From Vespa crabro (taxonomy: Eukaryota; Arthropoda; Insecta; Hymenoptera; Vespidae): a stretch of 64,000 nt of DNA. A program made the position numbers and the translations under genes. The stretch lies in contig NC_060965.1 of the NCBI RefSeq assembly GCF_910589235.1, positions 4,536,401-4,600,400 of the forward strand, read 5' to 3'. The first letter of the stretch is position 1. Every line of letters begins with the position of its first letter. Under the pieces are notes generated by a model that worked only from the letters and a program-made list of their open reading frames with translations, was not told where the DNA came from and did no database searches. This document shows, piece by piece, positions 12,876 to 25,729 of the stretch.

Positions 12876-14790
12876 ACGAAGACCTAGCTTGTGGTAGGAT
12901 GTGGTCGAAAAAAAGTAAAAAAAAAGGGGGAAAAAAAGTAAAGAAAATGCGCCAAACTAAGCCTACCCTCGTGGTATTAATTATCACTTTTGCTTCTTCG
13001 TTAAGCTCTTTATTATACTTATACAGTTTCTGTATATTTTTCGTATTACCATAAACTCCTAAAGCCTTCGCATGCATGATATTATTGTTGGTTCATGTGT
13101 TTAAAAAAAAGAAAAAAAAAAAAAATATTTAATATAATAGGTTTTCATATCAAGAAATTTGATCTGTTTTTAATTTATGAATAATGTTTACACTTTGACG
13201 AAGAATTGTTTAAAATTTGTTAGTTTGTTAGATCTATAATATTTTGATGAAAATAGTGAAGATATATAATTAGAAATCTTTAGATTTTTTTTAACTTAAT
13301 TATTTATTTATTTATTTATTTATTTTTTGTTGTTTGTTTATTTTATTTTATTGTTTTTGTTTTTGTTTTCTCTGAATTATGTCCGTCATCTTTCGAGATA
13401 ATCGAAAGGCTGTCGACCTCGACTCGATACGCTTTGTCGTTGCGTTCCTCCTTTTCAACGCTCGAGCTACCACCGTACTGTTGCACTGTTAAGATCGTCT
13501 AACGGGATCTAGTGTAAGCCGAGAAAAAGTACATCGAAATGGTTGCGCTCGCTAACACGAACACGTTTCTTTCCATTTTTACCCGCATACGTTCGTTCTT
13601 TACTTCGGAAAAATTATCGTCGATCGATCGAGATTGATATCGAGATCGATACCGATATCGAAAGTGTTTGACGTTTTATACAAACGATCGAACAATTGTC
13701 GTCTAAAAATATATATATTTCTTGAGGGGAAAAGGAAAAAAGAAATAAAACACATTCGTGATTTTATTTTATTTTTGATTTATAATATGACATTTACTAT
13801 TTTACGAGCTAATATGTGTATGTATGTTTGAAAACGTTAAAAATATATGTTTCTAATATTATTTTATTCTGATTGAAACAAAAAAAAAAAAAAAACAAAC
13901 AAACAAGAACAAATAATATTTCTTATTATTTCTATTATACTTATATTATTTCTCGAAATAATATACTCAGGAATTTTAATTGAATTGCGTTATTAGTTTT
14001 CAGGACATATAAAATGTATATTTATTTTAGACGTAAATACAATTACGAACACATTTTACCAGATGCAATTCGTTAAAATAATCTTTAACCGTTCGAAATA
14101 ATATATAATTATAAAGAGAAGAAATTTAAAAGGAAATTGAACAAACGTTTCAATTTCTATGGATTTATGGGCCAATTTCAAATACTAATATTCCGCATTT
14201 CAGCGAGACTATTGAAAATAATTGCATTTAATGAATCTCATTCCGTAGAATCTTGTAAGATTATATTTTATAATATCTTGCTTTACTGATAACCATCGAC
14301 AATACGACAAAATGATTCATTAAAATGATTCATTGATGTTCGTTCGAATCGACAAAAAAAAGTAAAAGTAAAAAAAAAAAAAAAAAGGAAAAAAACAAGA
14401 AGACGTGACTAATATTTTATTATCATTATCTTAAAGACTAGCGCACGCATTATCGATTAGGGAAAATTTATCGAAAAATTCCTGCCGTTTCAACATAAAT
14501 TACGTTTCTTATCGTGATACACTTTAATAATAATATCTTTTTTGTATTTATTTATTCCAAAAAAAAAAAAAGAAGCAAAAAAAAAAAGAAAGGAAAAGAA
14601 GAAGAGAAAACAAATTTTCTCATAAAAATTCAGATGATTTCTCATCGAAAGCAATATATTACGCGTTGAGAATTAAGATCGTGGATTGAATAAAAAGAAG
14701 AAAGATTAGAAAATACAAATGTCTCAAAATTAATTCGATATATCGCAAATATATACGCTCTTTGAAAAATTATGTAGTATTGCGTATTTA
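10423..14790. other. Intron segment: unique AT-rich DNA with microsatellites
   Basis: No gene seen. It contains a compound (AC)n(AG)n at 11250-11302, a 180-base CT/CTT/CAT pyrimidine tract at about 11640-11818, poly(A) at 12113-12143, (TA)n at 12345-12394, (GA)n at 12817-12871 and (TTTA)n near 13300. A CpG-richer island at about 13380-13660 ends in an imperfect palindrome of GATATCG/CGATATC (13636-13659). The long frames at 11447-11975 and 12589-13077 are repeat translations. Confidence 0.7.
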
Positions 14791-14798
14791 GTGTGTGT

Positions 14799-14843
<45 letters not shown>

Positions 14844-14922
14844 GATACGTGTATTTAATGAGAAACTGAATGTTTCCTCAGTGGTCGTTTATTCGATCGA
14901 TATGTACAGAGAAAGGAAGAAA

Positions 14923-15013
<91 letters not shown>

Positions 15014-15025
15014 AAGAGAGAGAGA
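14791..15025. repeat. (GT)n followed by a long (GA)n tract
   Basis: A (GT)n run at 14791-14841 is followed, 80 bases later, by about 100 bases of nearly pure GA (14925-15025). Polypurine mirror tracts of this length can adopt triplex DNA and bind GAGA-factor-type proteins. That is known of the sequence class and is not shown here. Confidence 0.9.
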
Positions 15026-15298
15026 AAAAGATTAGATCGAAGAGAAAAGATATATGCATAACTACGAAGAAGGGTTCGAACTAAAACGTTCGTGAGAACC
15101 ACCCGTTTAAGGCGCGAGAACTGGTTCCGAGTTAGTCGCGGGCCATCTTCTTTCCAAGGTCCTCTTTTCTCCTTTTTCTTCATCTTCATCTTCATCTTCT
15201 TCCTCTTCTTCTCATTGTTAAATGCGCCAGAGATGTTGCGAACTCAGCATGGTCTTCTGCCTGAAATTAAACGTCCGGCGAGGACAAGAACGGACCTC

Positions 15299-15300
<2 letters not shown>
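15026..15300. other. Unique CpG-containing island between repeats
   Basis: About 270 bases of non-repetitive sequence, including TTAGTCGCGGGCCATCTTC near 15134 (an AAGATGGCC motif on the minus strand) and a CTT/CAT stretch at 15175-15212. No coding pattern was recognised. It could be a cis-regulatory element or a piece of an unannotated leader exon. Confidence 0.4.
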
Positions 15301-15354
<54 letters not shown>

Positions 15355-15440
15355 GATATATATATATCTCTATCTCTATCTCTATCTCTTTCAAACTCCT
15401 TCGAAAAACATATTTTTCCTTTGGACAGATCTTTTATTAT

Positions 15441-15519
<79 letters not shown>
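15301..15519. repeat. (CT)n, (TA)/(CTAT) and (CT)n(GT)n cluster
   Basis: (CT)n runs at 15301-15353, (TA) and CTATCT follow to about 15391, and a second (CT)n at 15445-15484 passes directly into (GT)n at 15485-15519. These CT tracts are complementary to the GA tract at 14925-15025. Confidence 0.9.
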
Positions 15520-15525
<6 letters not shown>

Positions 15526-16139
15526 TTTGACACTCTCTGTCTCTTCCCCCCTCCTCCTTTTCCCTTTCACCGTTCCTTATCCTTCTTCTTTCTTAATCCT
15601 AGTTTTTTTTTTCGTAGTTGTCTTCTTTTTTATCTTCCCTCCCCGCCCCTCCCCACCACTCGCTCTTCTTTTTACCTGGAGAGTATTACGAAACTATTAA
15701 AGTCGATCCTTCTAAACCCAGGAATGGAATTTCAAGGACGAAAAGGGATCAACGGGCACAAAAATTTTTTACAGATCATTGTCGGTAGATAATATACCGA
15801 TAACATTGGTCAAATGCATAGGGATGATGGTTCTGTTGATTTTTTCTTTCTTTTTTTTTTCTTTTTTTTTTTTTTTTTCTTATGATCGTAATTATTTCTT
15901 TAGGGTTAGTATCGTTGTATTATAGAGATAAATGCGCGAAGAAACGTTAGGAGAACGTTATGAATGTTTTCTGATCGGATTGGACATCATCATCACGTGC
16001 ACCAAGAATGATTCTCTTTCAGGCGGTAACTTCGTTGTCAAGTGGACAATGTCTTCTCGTGTTACAACGATGTTACCGTTGACGAACAAAACGAACGATT
16101 CTCCGATGTTTTTTCCTTTTGCATATTCCTCTTGTTGTT
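15520..16139. other. Unique intron sequence
   Basis: Pyrimidine-rich at the left. A non-repetitive block then runs from about 15930 to 16130. It has open frames but no recognisable protein family and no consensus splice pair, so I do not call a gene. Confidence 0.5.
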
Positions 16140-16403
16140 CGTTCATTCCTTCGTTCATTCCTTCGTTCATTCCTTCGTTCATTCCTTCGTTCATTCCTTC
16201 GTTCATTCGTTCATACCTTCGTTCATTCGGTCATTCCTTCGTTCATTCTTTCATTCCTTCGTTCATTCTTTCATTCCTTCGTTCATTCTTTCATTCCTTC
16301 GTTCATTCCTTCGTTCATTCGTTCATTTCTTCGTTCATTCGTTCATTCCTTCGTTCATTCGTTCATTCCTTCGTTCATTCGCTTATTCCTACGTTCATTC
16401 GTC
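16140..16403. repeat. TTCATTC-CTTCG minisatellite with higher-order variation
   Basis: About 265 bases built from the tetramers TTCA, TTCC and TTCG in a mostly 12-base order, with variants such as TTCATTCTTTCA interspersed. The long Ser/Phe/Ile/His-rich frames in all three + frames are translations of this tract and not genes. Confidence 0.9.
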
Positions 16404-16695
16404 CACGTATGTATGTATAATACTTTCACTTTGAATATATCCTCACATATATACGTATACTTTTTTTTATATGTAAATCTATAAATATTTATATGTATAT
16501 ATATTTTTTATAACAACGCCTTGATTATATTAATTATAAGATTTATTAATGTTTAAGATTAAAAAAAATTTGTATATACGCGCGCGCTCGCTTGTGTATG
16601 TATATTAATATCGTTCAATCTCATAAATGAATATTTAGATTAAAGAAAGAAAACGTTATCTTTGAAACATTTATCTTTCTTTCGATTTATTCGTC
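16404..16695. other. AT-rich intron sequence
   Basis: TA-rich and T-rich sequence with a short CGCGCGCGCTCGC stretch near 16580. Nothing functional is supported. Confidence 0.6.
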
Positions 16696-17075
16696 TCAAC
16701 GAGAATATCGTTTGATCGTAGATCATAATATAGATCAAGAGGAAACAATTTATCAAATATTATTATATTTGTTCTATTAATTTTTTTTTTCTTTTTTTTT
16801 TTTTCCAATTCATTCGCATCAACGAGAATATCGTTTGGTTGTAGATCATAATTGAGATAAAGAAACAATGATTTATTTAATTATTTTATTTCAATCGAAC
16901 GAAATAAATCGTAATAGATAGATCGAGGAGAAAATGATTTGTCAAATATCATTATATTTATTATATTAATATCTTTCCATTTGTTTCTGTCAACGAATAT
17001 CGTTTAATCATAAATCATAATGGAAATCAAGAAGAAACAGTTTGTCAAATATCATTATATTAATTAGATACACAT
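16696..17075. repeat. Degenerate tandem repeat, three copies
   Basis: A unit beginning CAACGAGAATATCGTTTG and continuing to GATCATAAT occurs at 16696-16729, 16819-16852 and, with a GA deletion, 16990-17021. Each copy is followed by a second shared block, GTCAAATATCATTATATT or close to it (about 16752-16780, 16941-16970, 17043-17065). Copy starts are 123 and 171 bases apart because copy 2 carries an insertion. The divergence shows an old duplication and not a microsatellite. Confidence 0.75.
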
Positions 17076-17213
17076 ATATATATATATATATATATCTTTT
17101 TTTTCTAATCATCGTACTTTTAAATCAAATGAATGCACCTGATTGGATTACAAGATATTAATTATTTTAATAAACAATGCATACAATAATTTAGATTTTC
17201 ATTAGGATTTCAC

Positions 17214-17244
<31 letters not shown>

Positions 17245-18706
17245 AGAGAAAAGAAAAGAGAGAGAAAAAAATTATTACAATTTTTAATTTATTAGCTTTG
17301 AATATGTTTGTTTGAAAATATAAATCGTGCATCGAAGGAAATAAGTAATTATGTTACATACATAAATATATAAAATTGATTTGATAGATAATAATACTTT
17401 TCGAAAGTATCATAGATACTTCGAAACGATCAAGACGAATAGGACATCAACCCGATGTCCGGATGCGTTTGACGGGCAACGTTATTTCCGTTAGTAGTAG
17501 TAGTAGTAGTAATAGATAGTAGTAACGTTACGTACAAAGCCAGAGTCGTTTAATCGATTAGTTCAATACCATCGTTTCCGTCTCTCTATCGCTATTCGAA
17601 ATGAACGTAATAAAGCTCGGAGAGGATATAAACATGTTTGTACCAAAGAATGAATAACTTGAAAGCTTAGTTCTATCGGACATGAACGAGTTAATTAAGT
17701 CGTAGCGGCCGAATTTACTTTTGGATTTTCGTGCAAATACAAAAGGTTGAGAATTGACAATGATCTTATATATATATATATATGTATGTATATGTGTATG
17801 TATGTATTTCGTGAATAAATCCAGATCCATGAGTTAAAAGATCTTGGATTAAAAACTATTTTTATATATTCCTTGAATTGATGAAATTGAAACTGTCTAA
17901 TGACGATGAATTAATTTTGTTTATATTTCATATTTAAAATTATATATCTGCTATATAATTTTAAAAAAGAAAATTTTTTGATAGTTATATGATATTAAAT
18001 AACTTCATTTAATTTATGAAAAATAAATTCGAAATTTATTAATATATTTAAGTTAATAATTATATATATATATATATCGATTTTTCTTATCAAAGTGTTA
18101 ATCCTCACAAGCACGTGATAAAAATTTTAATATATCATAATTTCAAAAATTACAGTAATGTAATCATTCCATTGTATACACATGTATATCTATATATATG
18201 CTATAAAATTGATATAATATCGATCTGTAAAAAAAAAAAAAATTCAAAGATTTCAAAGAACAATCTAACACTTGTGAAATAACGTCATTGATATCGTTTC
18301 AAAAACGTGAAGAATAAAAAAGAAAAAACGAAACAAAACCAAAGAAAAAAGAAGAAAAAGAAGAAGAAGAAGAAAAGGAAAAAAAAAAGAAAATTCTCTA
18401 AAAATTATCGTCCGACAGTTGAATTTAATAAAAATAAGAAAAGAAATTCTGGTGAGAGACGTTTAAACGATCACTGGAAAGATTTCATTTCCAAAGGGTA
18501 TGAAAGCGTAGGGATCTTGTTGAAAACGCGACGGACACTCGTCACAATAGTAATACAGGCACGAACGAACCGTGACGACGTAGGATGTCCTCCTTGTAAT
18601 CTCGAATCACAGGCTAACGTCGTCTCTCAGGGTCGACAGGCGTGCTAATTCCTTGGATCAAAAGCGGTCGAGCTCTATCCTCTTCCTTCACTCTTCTTTG
18701 AGTTCT

Positions 18707-18772
<66 letters not shown>

Positions 18773-19551
18773 CTCTCTGTCTTTCTCTCTTTATTTCTCT
18801 TTCTTTTTCGCTGGCTTACTTTTTTTCTCGATACAGTCGATAGGATTCCTCCCTGGCCTTTTCCTTCTTTGCTCGGTCTATCAGGATCGACCTTCTTTGC
18901 GAGATCGTTCGATCGTTTTAAAAGATTACTTAGATTTATATAGGGTGTCGAAAATTTCTTCAACATATCTATGTAGATAGATACATTATAATGACAGAAC
19001 GTTATATCGTTCAACGTGTACAAGTTCTTAGATGGTATGGTGTGATCTTGAAAAAATAAGAAACGAACGAAAATCGACATCGAAAAGAGGGGGAAAAAAA
19101 ACAAAACAAAAACAAACTTTCGATTAATATTTTTCGAAACTTCTTTTCTTTTTTTTTTAAATATTTTTCCAGACTTTTCGAGGCTAATTTTGTTTTCAGT
19201 TTATTATACTACAAGACTGTGGGAGAGTTTATGATTTAAGTTAAGAGGCCTCACTCTAAACGAGAGAACGAAAATAATGCAGTTTTACTTTAAATATAAT
19301 CGTTCGATGATTAACACTCAAAGAGTATATCGCGGGCATTTTAATGTAAAAAAAATGCATCAATGGAAATAATTATACGCAACGTTATTGCTCATTGATT
19401 TTAGTAACATGACACTGTATCAGATTTGCTGTCACGTTTCGGTAGGCCGCCATATTATCGTCTTTACAAATGCAAACGTACAATGTGTAGAGAACAAATT
19501 GTGTAATCGAGAAACCCGGAACCTCGAATCGAAGACATTTTAGCCAATTGA
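17076..19551. other. Intron segment: unique islands and (TA)n
   Basis: No gene recognised. It holds poly(A) at about 17213-17242, short TAG repeats near 17496-17523, a non-repetitive block at 18400-18700, a 60-base perfect (TA)n at 18711-18770 and a CpG-richer block at 18830-18930. GGGTGTCGAAAATTTCTTC at about 18943 resembles a mariner-type terminal repeat, without a visible partner. GCCGCCATATT lies at 19446-19456. Confidence 0.6.
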
Positions 19552-19576
19552 AATTGTCACGATCATCGTGACAATT
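19552..19576. repeat. Perfect 25-bp palindrome
   Basis: The arms AATTGTCACGAT and ATCGTGACAATT are exact reverse complements around a single central C. It sits in non-repetitive sequence. Confidence 0.95.
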
Positions 19577-20637
19577 ACATAGAGACATTTACTCCTTTTA
19601 TTCCCATATAAGATACAACTTGTTTAAGATTTACATTTAGATGATGATTACGAGGGTCGATTAAATTTTTCAATTAATTTTCAACGATTGATAAAAGACG
19701 AGGACGACATTTTAAATCGTTTGATTATGAGCAACAAGGTGTATTTTCATTTGGGCGATATCGTCAAAATAAAGAAAATTGTATATTTTGAGGCATTTAT
19801 AATCGAACGTCTATTCACGAGTATCAATTACATCCAATTAAATGTACTGTTTGATGCGTAATTAACGTCGGACCATGTAATTAGGTCTTTTTTTTTTGTT
19901 TGAAAATAAGAGGGGATGTTAGTTAGCGGGATTAATGGGACTAACAAAAAAAAAAAAGTATGATAGAGAATTTTCTACGTTCTGTGATAAAGGACAAACC
20001 TGATATGTGGTTGTTCCAACCAGGGACGAAATCACTGAGTCGAATTAGGGGGTCGAGTCGATGATAAAAATTTGAAGGGAAATCTCTTTTCGAGACGATT
20101 GATAACGAAAACAAAGGGAAATCGAATATCCCGAACGTTGGCCGGATTTAACGGCTATCGATTTCTTTTTATGGGATTATTTGAAGGAAAAGATTTATCG
20201 GAATAAACCACGTAAGATTTGGCAGTTATGGACTACAAAACATTAGAAACGAAATCGAAGATTTATCGCGGCAAACCACTCAAAACCGTTATGGGGAAAT
20301 GTATTGCAACGTGCGGAGTTATGTCAGGCTGAAAATGGACGACATTTACGCGACGTCATTTTTCACGACTGATCTTAATAATAATAATAATAAGAAGAAG
20401 AAGAACAATAACAATAATAATAAATAAATAAATAAATAAATAAATAAAAATATCTTCGTGCATTTCTAACATATAATGGTGTAAATTATAATATTTCGAT
20501 CATAAAAAATATCATACGTAAAATAAAATAGTATTATTACTATAAAATATCATCTAGGAACTTTTGGTGCGTCCTGTACATTACATTGCTCGTGAAAGAG
20601 CGTCTTGTTTCCTCCATCTAACACTCTACATGATGCT
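19577..20637. other. Largely unique intron block with repeated motif pair
   Basis: Low in microsatellites apart from an AAT/AAG/AAAT stretch at 20376-20448. Two 21-base sites sharing AGATTTATCG and AAACCAC (20191-20211 and 20259-20279) lie in a CpG-containing block, with TGTGGTT at 20006-20012. The right end (20555-20580) carries an AGGAACTTTTGGTGCGTCCTG sequence that matches a reverse-complemented terminal repeat of the element at 10246-10422. Confidence 0.5.
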
Positions 20638-20750
20638 CGAACGAACGAACGAACGAACGAACGAACGAACGAACGAACGAACGAACGAATGGATGGATAG
20701 ATAGACGTATGGATAGATGGATGGATGGATGGATGGATAGATGGATCGAT
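20638..20750. repeat. (GAAC)n and (GGAT)n compound repeat
   Basis: About 13 perfect GAAC/CGAA units (20638-20689) run directly into GGAT/GATA-type tetramers to about 20750. Neither motif is common elsewhere in the window. Confidence 0.95.
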
Positions 20751-20985
20751 CAACGGAGAACCGAACGAAGCGTTGTATAGGAGAGAAGGGCTCTGTGTGC
20801 TAGGGTGCCGGCGCTATGGGGGTTATGGGGGCACGTTCACACAAAACGGCCACCGTAGGCAACGGCAGCTGTTCACCATCCGTGCCCTACTCTCTACACT
20901 CGTTTCTCTCCCCCGCATTCTTTGCTCGGCTTAAGCCTCGCCCTTCAAACCGAAACTTCCTCTTTCTTCTTTACTTTTACCTTCT
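20751..20985. other. GC-rich unique island
   Basis: About 230 bases much richer in G+C than the surroundings, with GGTGCCGGCGCTATGG, a G-rich run near 20815-20832 and the E-box CAGCTG at about 20867. No splice donor or protein family was recognised. It is a candidate enhancer or unannotated promoter. Confidence 0.4.
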
Positions 20986-20987
20986 CC

Positions 20988-21042
<55 letters not shown>

Positions 21043-21911
21043 TCCTTCTTTCCTTCTTTCTTTCTTTCTTTCTCTCGTTCGCTCTCTCGTTATTATTTTC
21101 GTCATAGAAAACGTGTACGTGACTTTCACAATCTTCATCTTTTTTTTTTCTTTTCTTTTTTTCTTTTTTTTTTTCGTTTTTTCTTTTTATATGGTACTCT
21201 CAATTCGACTACGTAAAATCATCATCATCATCATCAAAAACGACGTTCCACTTTTGTTCTGTATGTGCGAGCGCGCATGTGTATTTGTGTGTGTGTGTGT
21301 ATGTATGTATTATTGTGTGTCCTTTGAGCATTCAAATTTTTTAAATCTCTGTATTTTAATAATCGTACGAATTGTAGTAGTAAGACGATTTTATTTTGTT
21401 TGTTTGTTTCTTTGTTTGTTTATATATTTATTTCTTTTTTTTTTTTTTTTTTTTCTCTATCTTTCTACTCTACGCGGACACTATACGTACGTCGTGCGTA
21501 CTTTGAAAAAATGTAAAAATAATCATACGAGAGCTGTTTCATCTTTTATATCTTTTAATGATCAGATCCAATAAAATTTTATTTATTTATTCTCATTGAG
21601 ATAGATAAATAGATAGATAAATAGATAGATAGATAAATCTTTTCGTGAAATTGGTAAAAGTGATACAAATAGGTCGGTAATTACGTTGTTAATTGTAAAA
21701 ATTATAGTAATAAGAGGATTCCTATGTTTCTTCCGTTGAATTCATGTTGACAGAGACAGAGAGTATAAGAGAGAGAGAGAGAGAGAGAATATGTCGGTCG
21801 TTCTAATTAAGTTTCGTTTGAACGAAAGACACTTCTCGTTGGTTTCGATCAACGAACAAACGAAGAAACAACTACTGACCGTTCTATATAACGAGAGTAA
21901 TACTTTCTCTT

Positions 21912-21984
<73 letters not shown>

Positions 21985-22563
21985 TTCGTTCTTCGTGGTA
22001 GAATCTCCTTTGACTCTAATTAATTACAGTTAATTACGTTAATTGGCGTAACTAATACGATCGCGCCATTTTACGTCGTCGTCTCATTGCTTTGCTCTTC
22101 GAGTTACGACCTTTGGCATGCATCCCTATTAATGTGTTTATTTATTTATTTATTTATTTATTTTCTTTTTTTTTATTTTTTTTTATTTCATTTTTTTTTT
22201 TTTTATTTTTTTATTTCTTTTATTTTTTCAACTTTCACACTCAATCTTGCATGCTTTATATTTCCAATCACATTTTTTCAATTATTTCTTATGAAATTTA
22301 TAATGCTATATAAAAGTATATAGTACAGTGCATTATAGATTGACAATGTATTATCTTATATTTTTTATTAAACTAATAATTATGATACAATTGTTAGATG
22401 AGAATATTTAATAATAATGTGTTACTAATATTTCCTTACATTTTTTTTTTCTTTTTTTCTTTTTTTCTGTATTCAACGCAAAGACATTATTATTGTCTTT
22501 CATTAATCAATGAGACATATAATAAGACAAATATGTCCAAATAAATTACTAAATTAAAAAAGT

Positions 22564-22609
<46 letters not shown>

Positions 22610-22799
22610 ACTGTCAATTTTTCTAAATACAAATATATATAAGTGAAGTTGCACGAAAGAATTCTCGATAAACCTAATAAATAAGATTCAATAATAAGAA
22701 AGATTTTTAACAGAGTATAAAACTTTCTACGATCTTGCGTTTGTTCGCAGTTTATTTAATTGTAAAACAACTTGGCTGTTCTCTCCCTGTTTTCATGTG

Positions 22800-22852
<53 letters not shown>

Positions 22853-23334
22853 AAAAAGGAAATAATAAATAAATAAATGGGGTCGATGTTATGCGAGGCA
22901 TCCCCCATGACGTGTCTCGCGGGACAATGAAGATACCGATGGAAGTTTTCCAATAATATTCTTCGTTGAAGAAGAGTGAGAGAGAGAGAGAGAGTGCGAC
23001 GACCGGACGAGAAGTGCTTTTGTTTTATCGTTTGTCTTTTCTAAAAGAGCCTGCCTCCTTCATTGCATAAGAAGAAACAACCGACCGATTGAATTATTCA
23101 GTGATAAAACGTTCGCTATTTCCAATCCGATAAGTATTATCATCGTTTGAAAGTTCCAATGTAAGAGATAGAAAGAGAGCGAGAGAGAGAGAGAAAGAGA
23201 CATTTATTAATCGTTGAAATTATTTCTGACTTCATTAATTAACTTTCGTACGATACTTTTTTCTCATTTTTTTATATTTATATTATTTTGTATTCAAATT
23301 AATATTTTTTCGGTGCACGTATATAGACATAATT

Positions 23335-23365
<31 letters not shown>

Positions 23366-23439
23366 TAAAAAAAGAACGAATATATTATGCGAATATTTGT
23401 ACATACTTATAGTGTATAAATAATATTCCGATATATTTA

Positions 23440-23487
<48 letters not shown>

Positions 23488-24045
23488 CCATTGGATAAAA
23501 ATTAAAAATTAGTGTTATTATAAATAATTGGAGAAAGAAAGAAATATAGAATTATAAGGAAGTATAAAAATATAATAGTATGTTAAAGATTGTAAAAAAA
23601 ACTATAATACAGTATGGATTATATGTGTGTGTGTGTGTGTGTGTTAACATGTATAATCGATATGTAAGACATCCAAAAGGATGATTTTAATCTATAAGAT
23701 TTTATCTACGAAACGAATGTTACTCTTCGAGATAGAATGGAATAAGTGAGAAAGAGACGTACCGACAGCATGTGAAAGATCTATAGCTATAATTCGGTTT
23801 GGGTTTATCGCAAAAGGGGGTTGCATCAATGGGTACGTTGGAAAAGCCATGGCAAGCATTTCACAGACCCTTATTTGTTTTCCCTGATGCATTGGCTCGA
23901 CACGTGTTACTATATTATTCTATTCCGGAACGAAAAAAAAAAAGAAAATAAAAAGAATAGAAAAAAGTGAACAAAGATGGAAGGACGAGACATTGTTATA
24001 CATACGTACATACACACATACATATCTATATATACATACATATGT

Positions 24046-24095
<50 letters not shown>

Positions 24096-24281
24096 TTGCT
24101 GCTAACGTCAGGCAATGGAAAGTAACCCTGAAGGGACCAATTGAAATCATCTGACTGATTTCTATTTAACATCGATTATATATTATGTACTATATGATAA
24201 TCTAAAAAATTCAAAACCCTAGGCGTAAGCTTATTTCACTTAAATAAAGATCTTATAGAGAGATCAAACTTTGATCATGCT

Positions 24282-24333
<52 letters not shown>

Positions 24334-25420
24334 ACAATTATTATCATTATTACGAAAATAATTTTATTCGATTTTATTCAATTTTTTTTTTAAACAAATT
24401 TTTTAACAAATGCATACTCAGAAACTTTATTGAAAATTTCAATTTATTATGTTTTGTATAAGGATATGTATATATATCTATATATCTACATACATATATA
24501 ATATAATATATATACATATATATATGTATGTATATATGTATCTATGTATACGAATTTTCTGAACTGTAAACTTTGATAAATCTTACAATGCATTATATCT
24601 AGTAGCTTCTTGAAAAGAAGGTACACGTTCAAGGCGATAGAAAGACACTCTCGGCTAACCAAAGGGAGTCTTTTATCCAAATACTTTATTACGTTCCATT
24701 TGGGTCGGCAAATATTTACTTAGAGATAAGAAAGGAGTATTCTTCTTATAAAGGGGCTACCGACTAAAAAGATTCCCTCCCGCCTCCACCACTCTCCCAT
24801 TTTTTTCACATTTTTTTTACAAGCATCACTAAAAAATCTATACTAACAGATTTGAATTGATATTCATTTAAATATAATATAGTTAATTTATTTTTAATTT
24901 TTTTTTTTGTCCTTTACTCACCACAAAATTAATTATTACTACTTCGTATTGTTGATTAATTAACAATCAAGCTAATTTTTAACGTTTTAATAATCGTTTG
25001 GATAAGAAAGAGGGCTTATATTTGAAAAGATATTTAATAGAAAAATAATAATTAAATAATTGAAGAAATAAAAAGGAAAGAAGTATTAGAAAAGGAAATA
25101 TTTTTCCTTCTTTTCGGAAAATATATCGAATACCATTTAGACATCGATTAAATCATTAGGATAAAGATAGATTCTCATTGTCAGGCAATATCTTATTAAT
25201 CATTTACTCAAGTCCATTCAACCTATGTACATAATACAATAATCAACCTACGCTAATCCAAGAATGAACGACTATTATTATTATTATTATTATTATTTCC
25301 TTTTGAAAGATCGTGGGACGTTATTCGCCAACGTACCGTCGCATTACGTACGCCATTTTTCCGATCTTCCTGTGAATGAATAAATTGACCGTACGGAGCA
25401 ACTTGTTTAAAAAGATAAGA
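20986..25420. other. Intron segment dominated by microsatellites
   Basis: No gene seen. It holds (CTTT)n at 20989-21072, (CT)n at 21903-21985, (TTTA)n at 22136-22161, (TA)n(TG)n at 22566-22610, (GA)n at 22806-22850, poly(A) at 23342-23365, (TA)n at 23442-23483 and 24052-24094, (CT)n at 24286-24329 and (ATT)n at 25273-25298. Unique CpG-containing patches lie at 22040-22130, 22870-22990, 23690-23930 and 25300-25420. CGCCATTTT-type motifs occur at 22064-22072 and 25351-25359. Confidence 0.65.
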
Positions 25421-25512
25421 TGAAACGAGACAAGATGAGACGAAACGAAACGAGACGAAACGAGACGAGACGAGACGAGACGATACGAGACGAGACGGGA
25501 CGAGATGAGACG
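25421..25512. repeat. (GAGAC)n pentanucleotide repeat
   Basis: Imperfect GAGAC/GAAAC units, degenerate at the left and nearly perfect at 25455-25500. The minus strand reads GTCTC, which gives a Ser/Arg/Leu/Val-rich open frame that is not a gene. Confidence 0.9.
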
Positions 25513-25729
25513 TATACAATGAACGCGATTATGGCATCATGTGTTTATACAAGTTTTGTGTATATAGTTTAATCGATTCTCTCTCTCTCTCTCTCTTTTT
25601 TCTCTTTCTATTCGCTTTCTATTTTATAAGGAACACGTTAATATTAGAATATATGTAGTTATATACATTAGCGTTAGACTATATATCCCGTATACAAGAC
25701 TATACCCGTATTTTTAGGGTAGAACCCCA

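Noticed and set aside
16140..16403. Regular repeat considered as a CRISPR array
   Set aside because: There are no unique spacers; it is a continuous tetramer-based minisatellite in eukaryotic DNA.
15932..16484. Long open frames rich in Ser, Phe, Ile, His and Arg in all three + frames
   Set aside because: They are translations of the TTCA/TTCC/TTCG tetramer minisatellite. Open frames in all phases follow from a 12-base period, and no family is recognised.
19646..19830. ACGAGGGTC sequence considered as the end of a mariner element
   Set aside because: No matching inverted end and no transposase remnant could be found in the following sequence.
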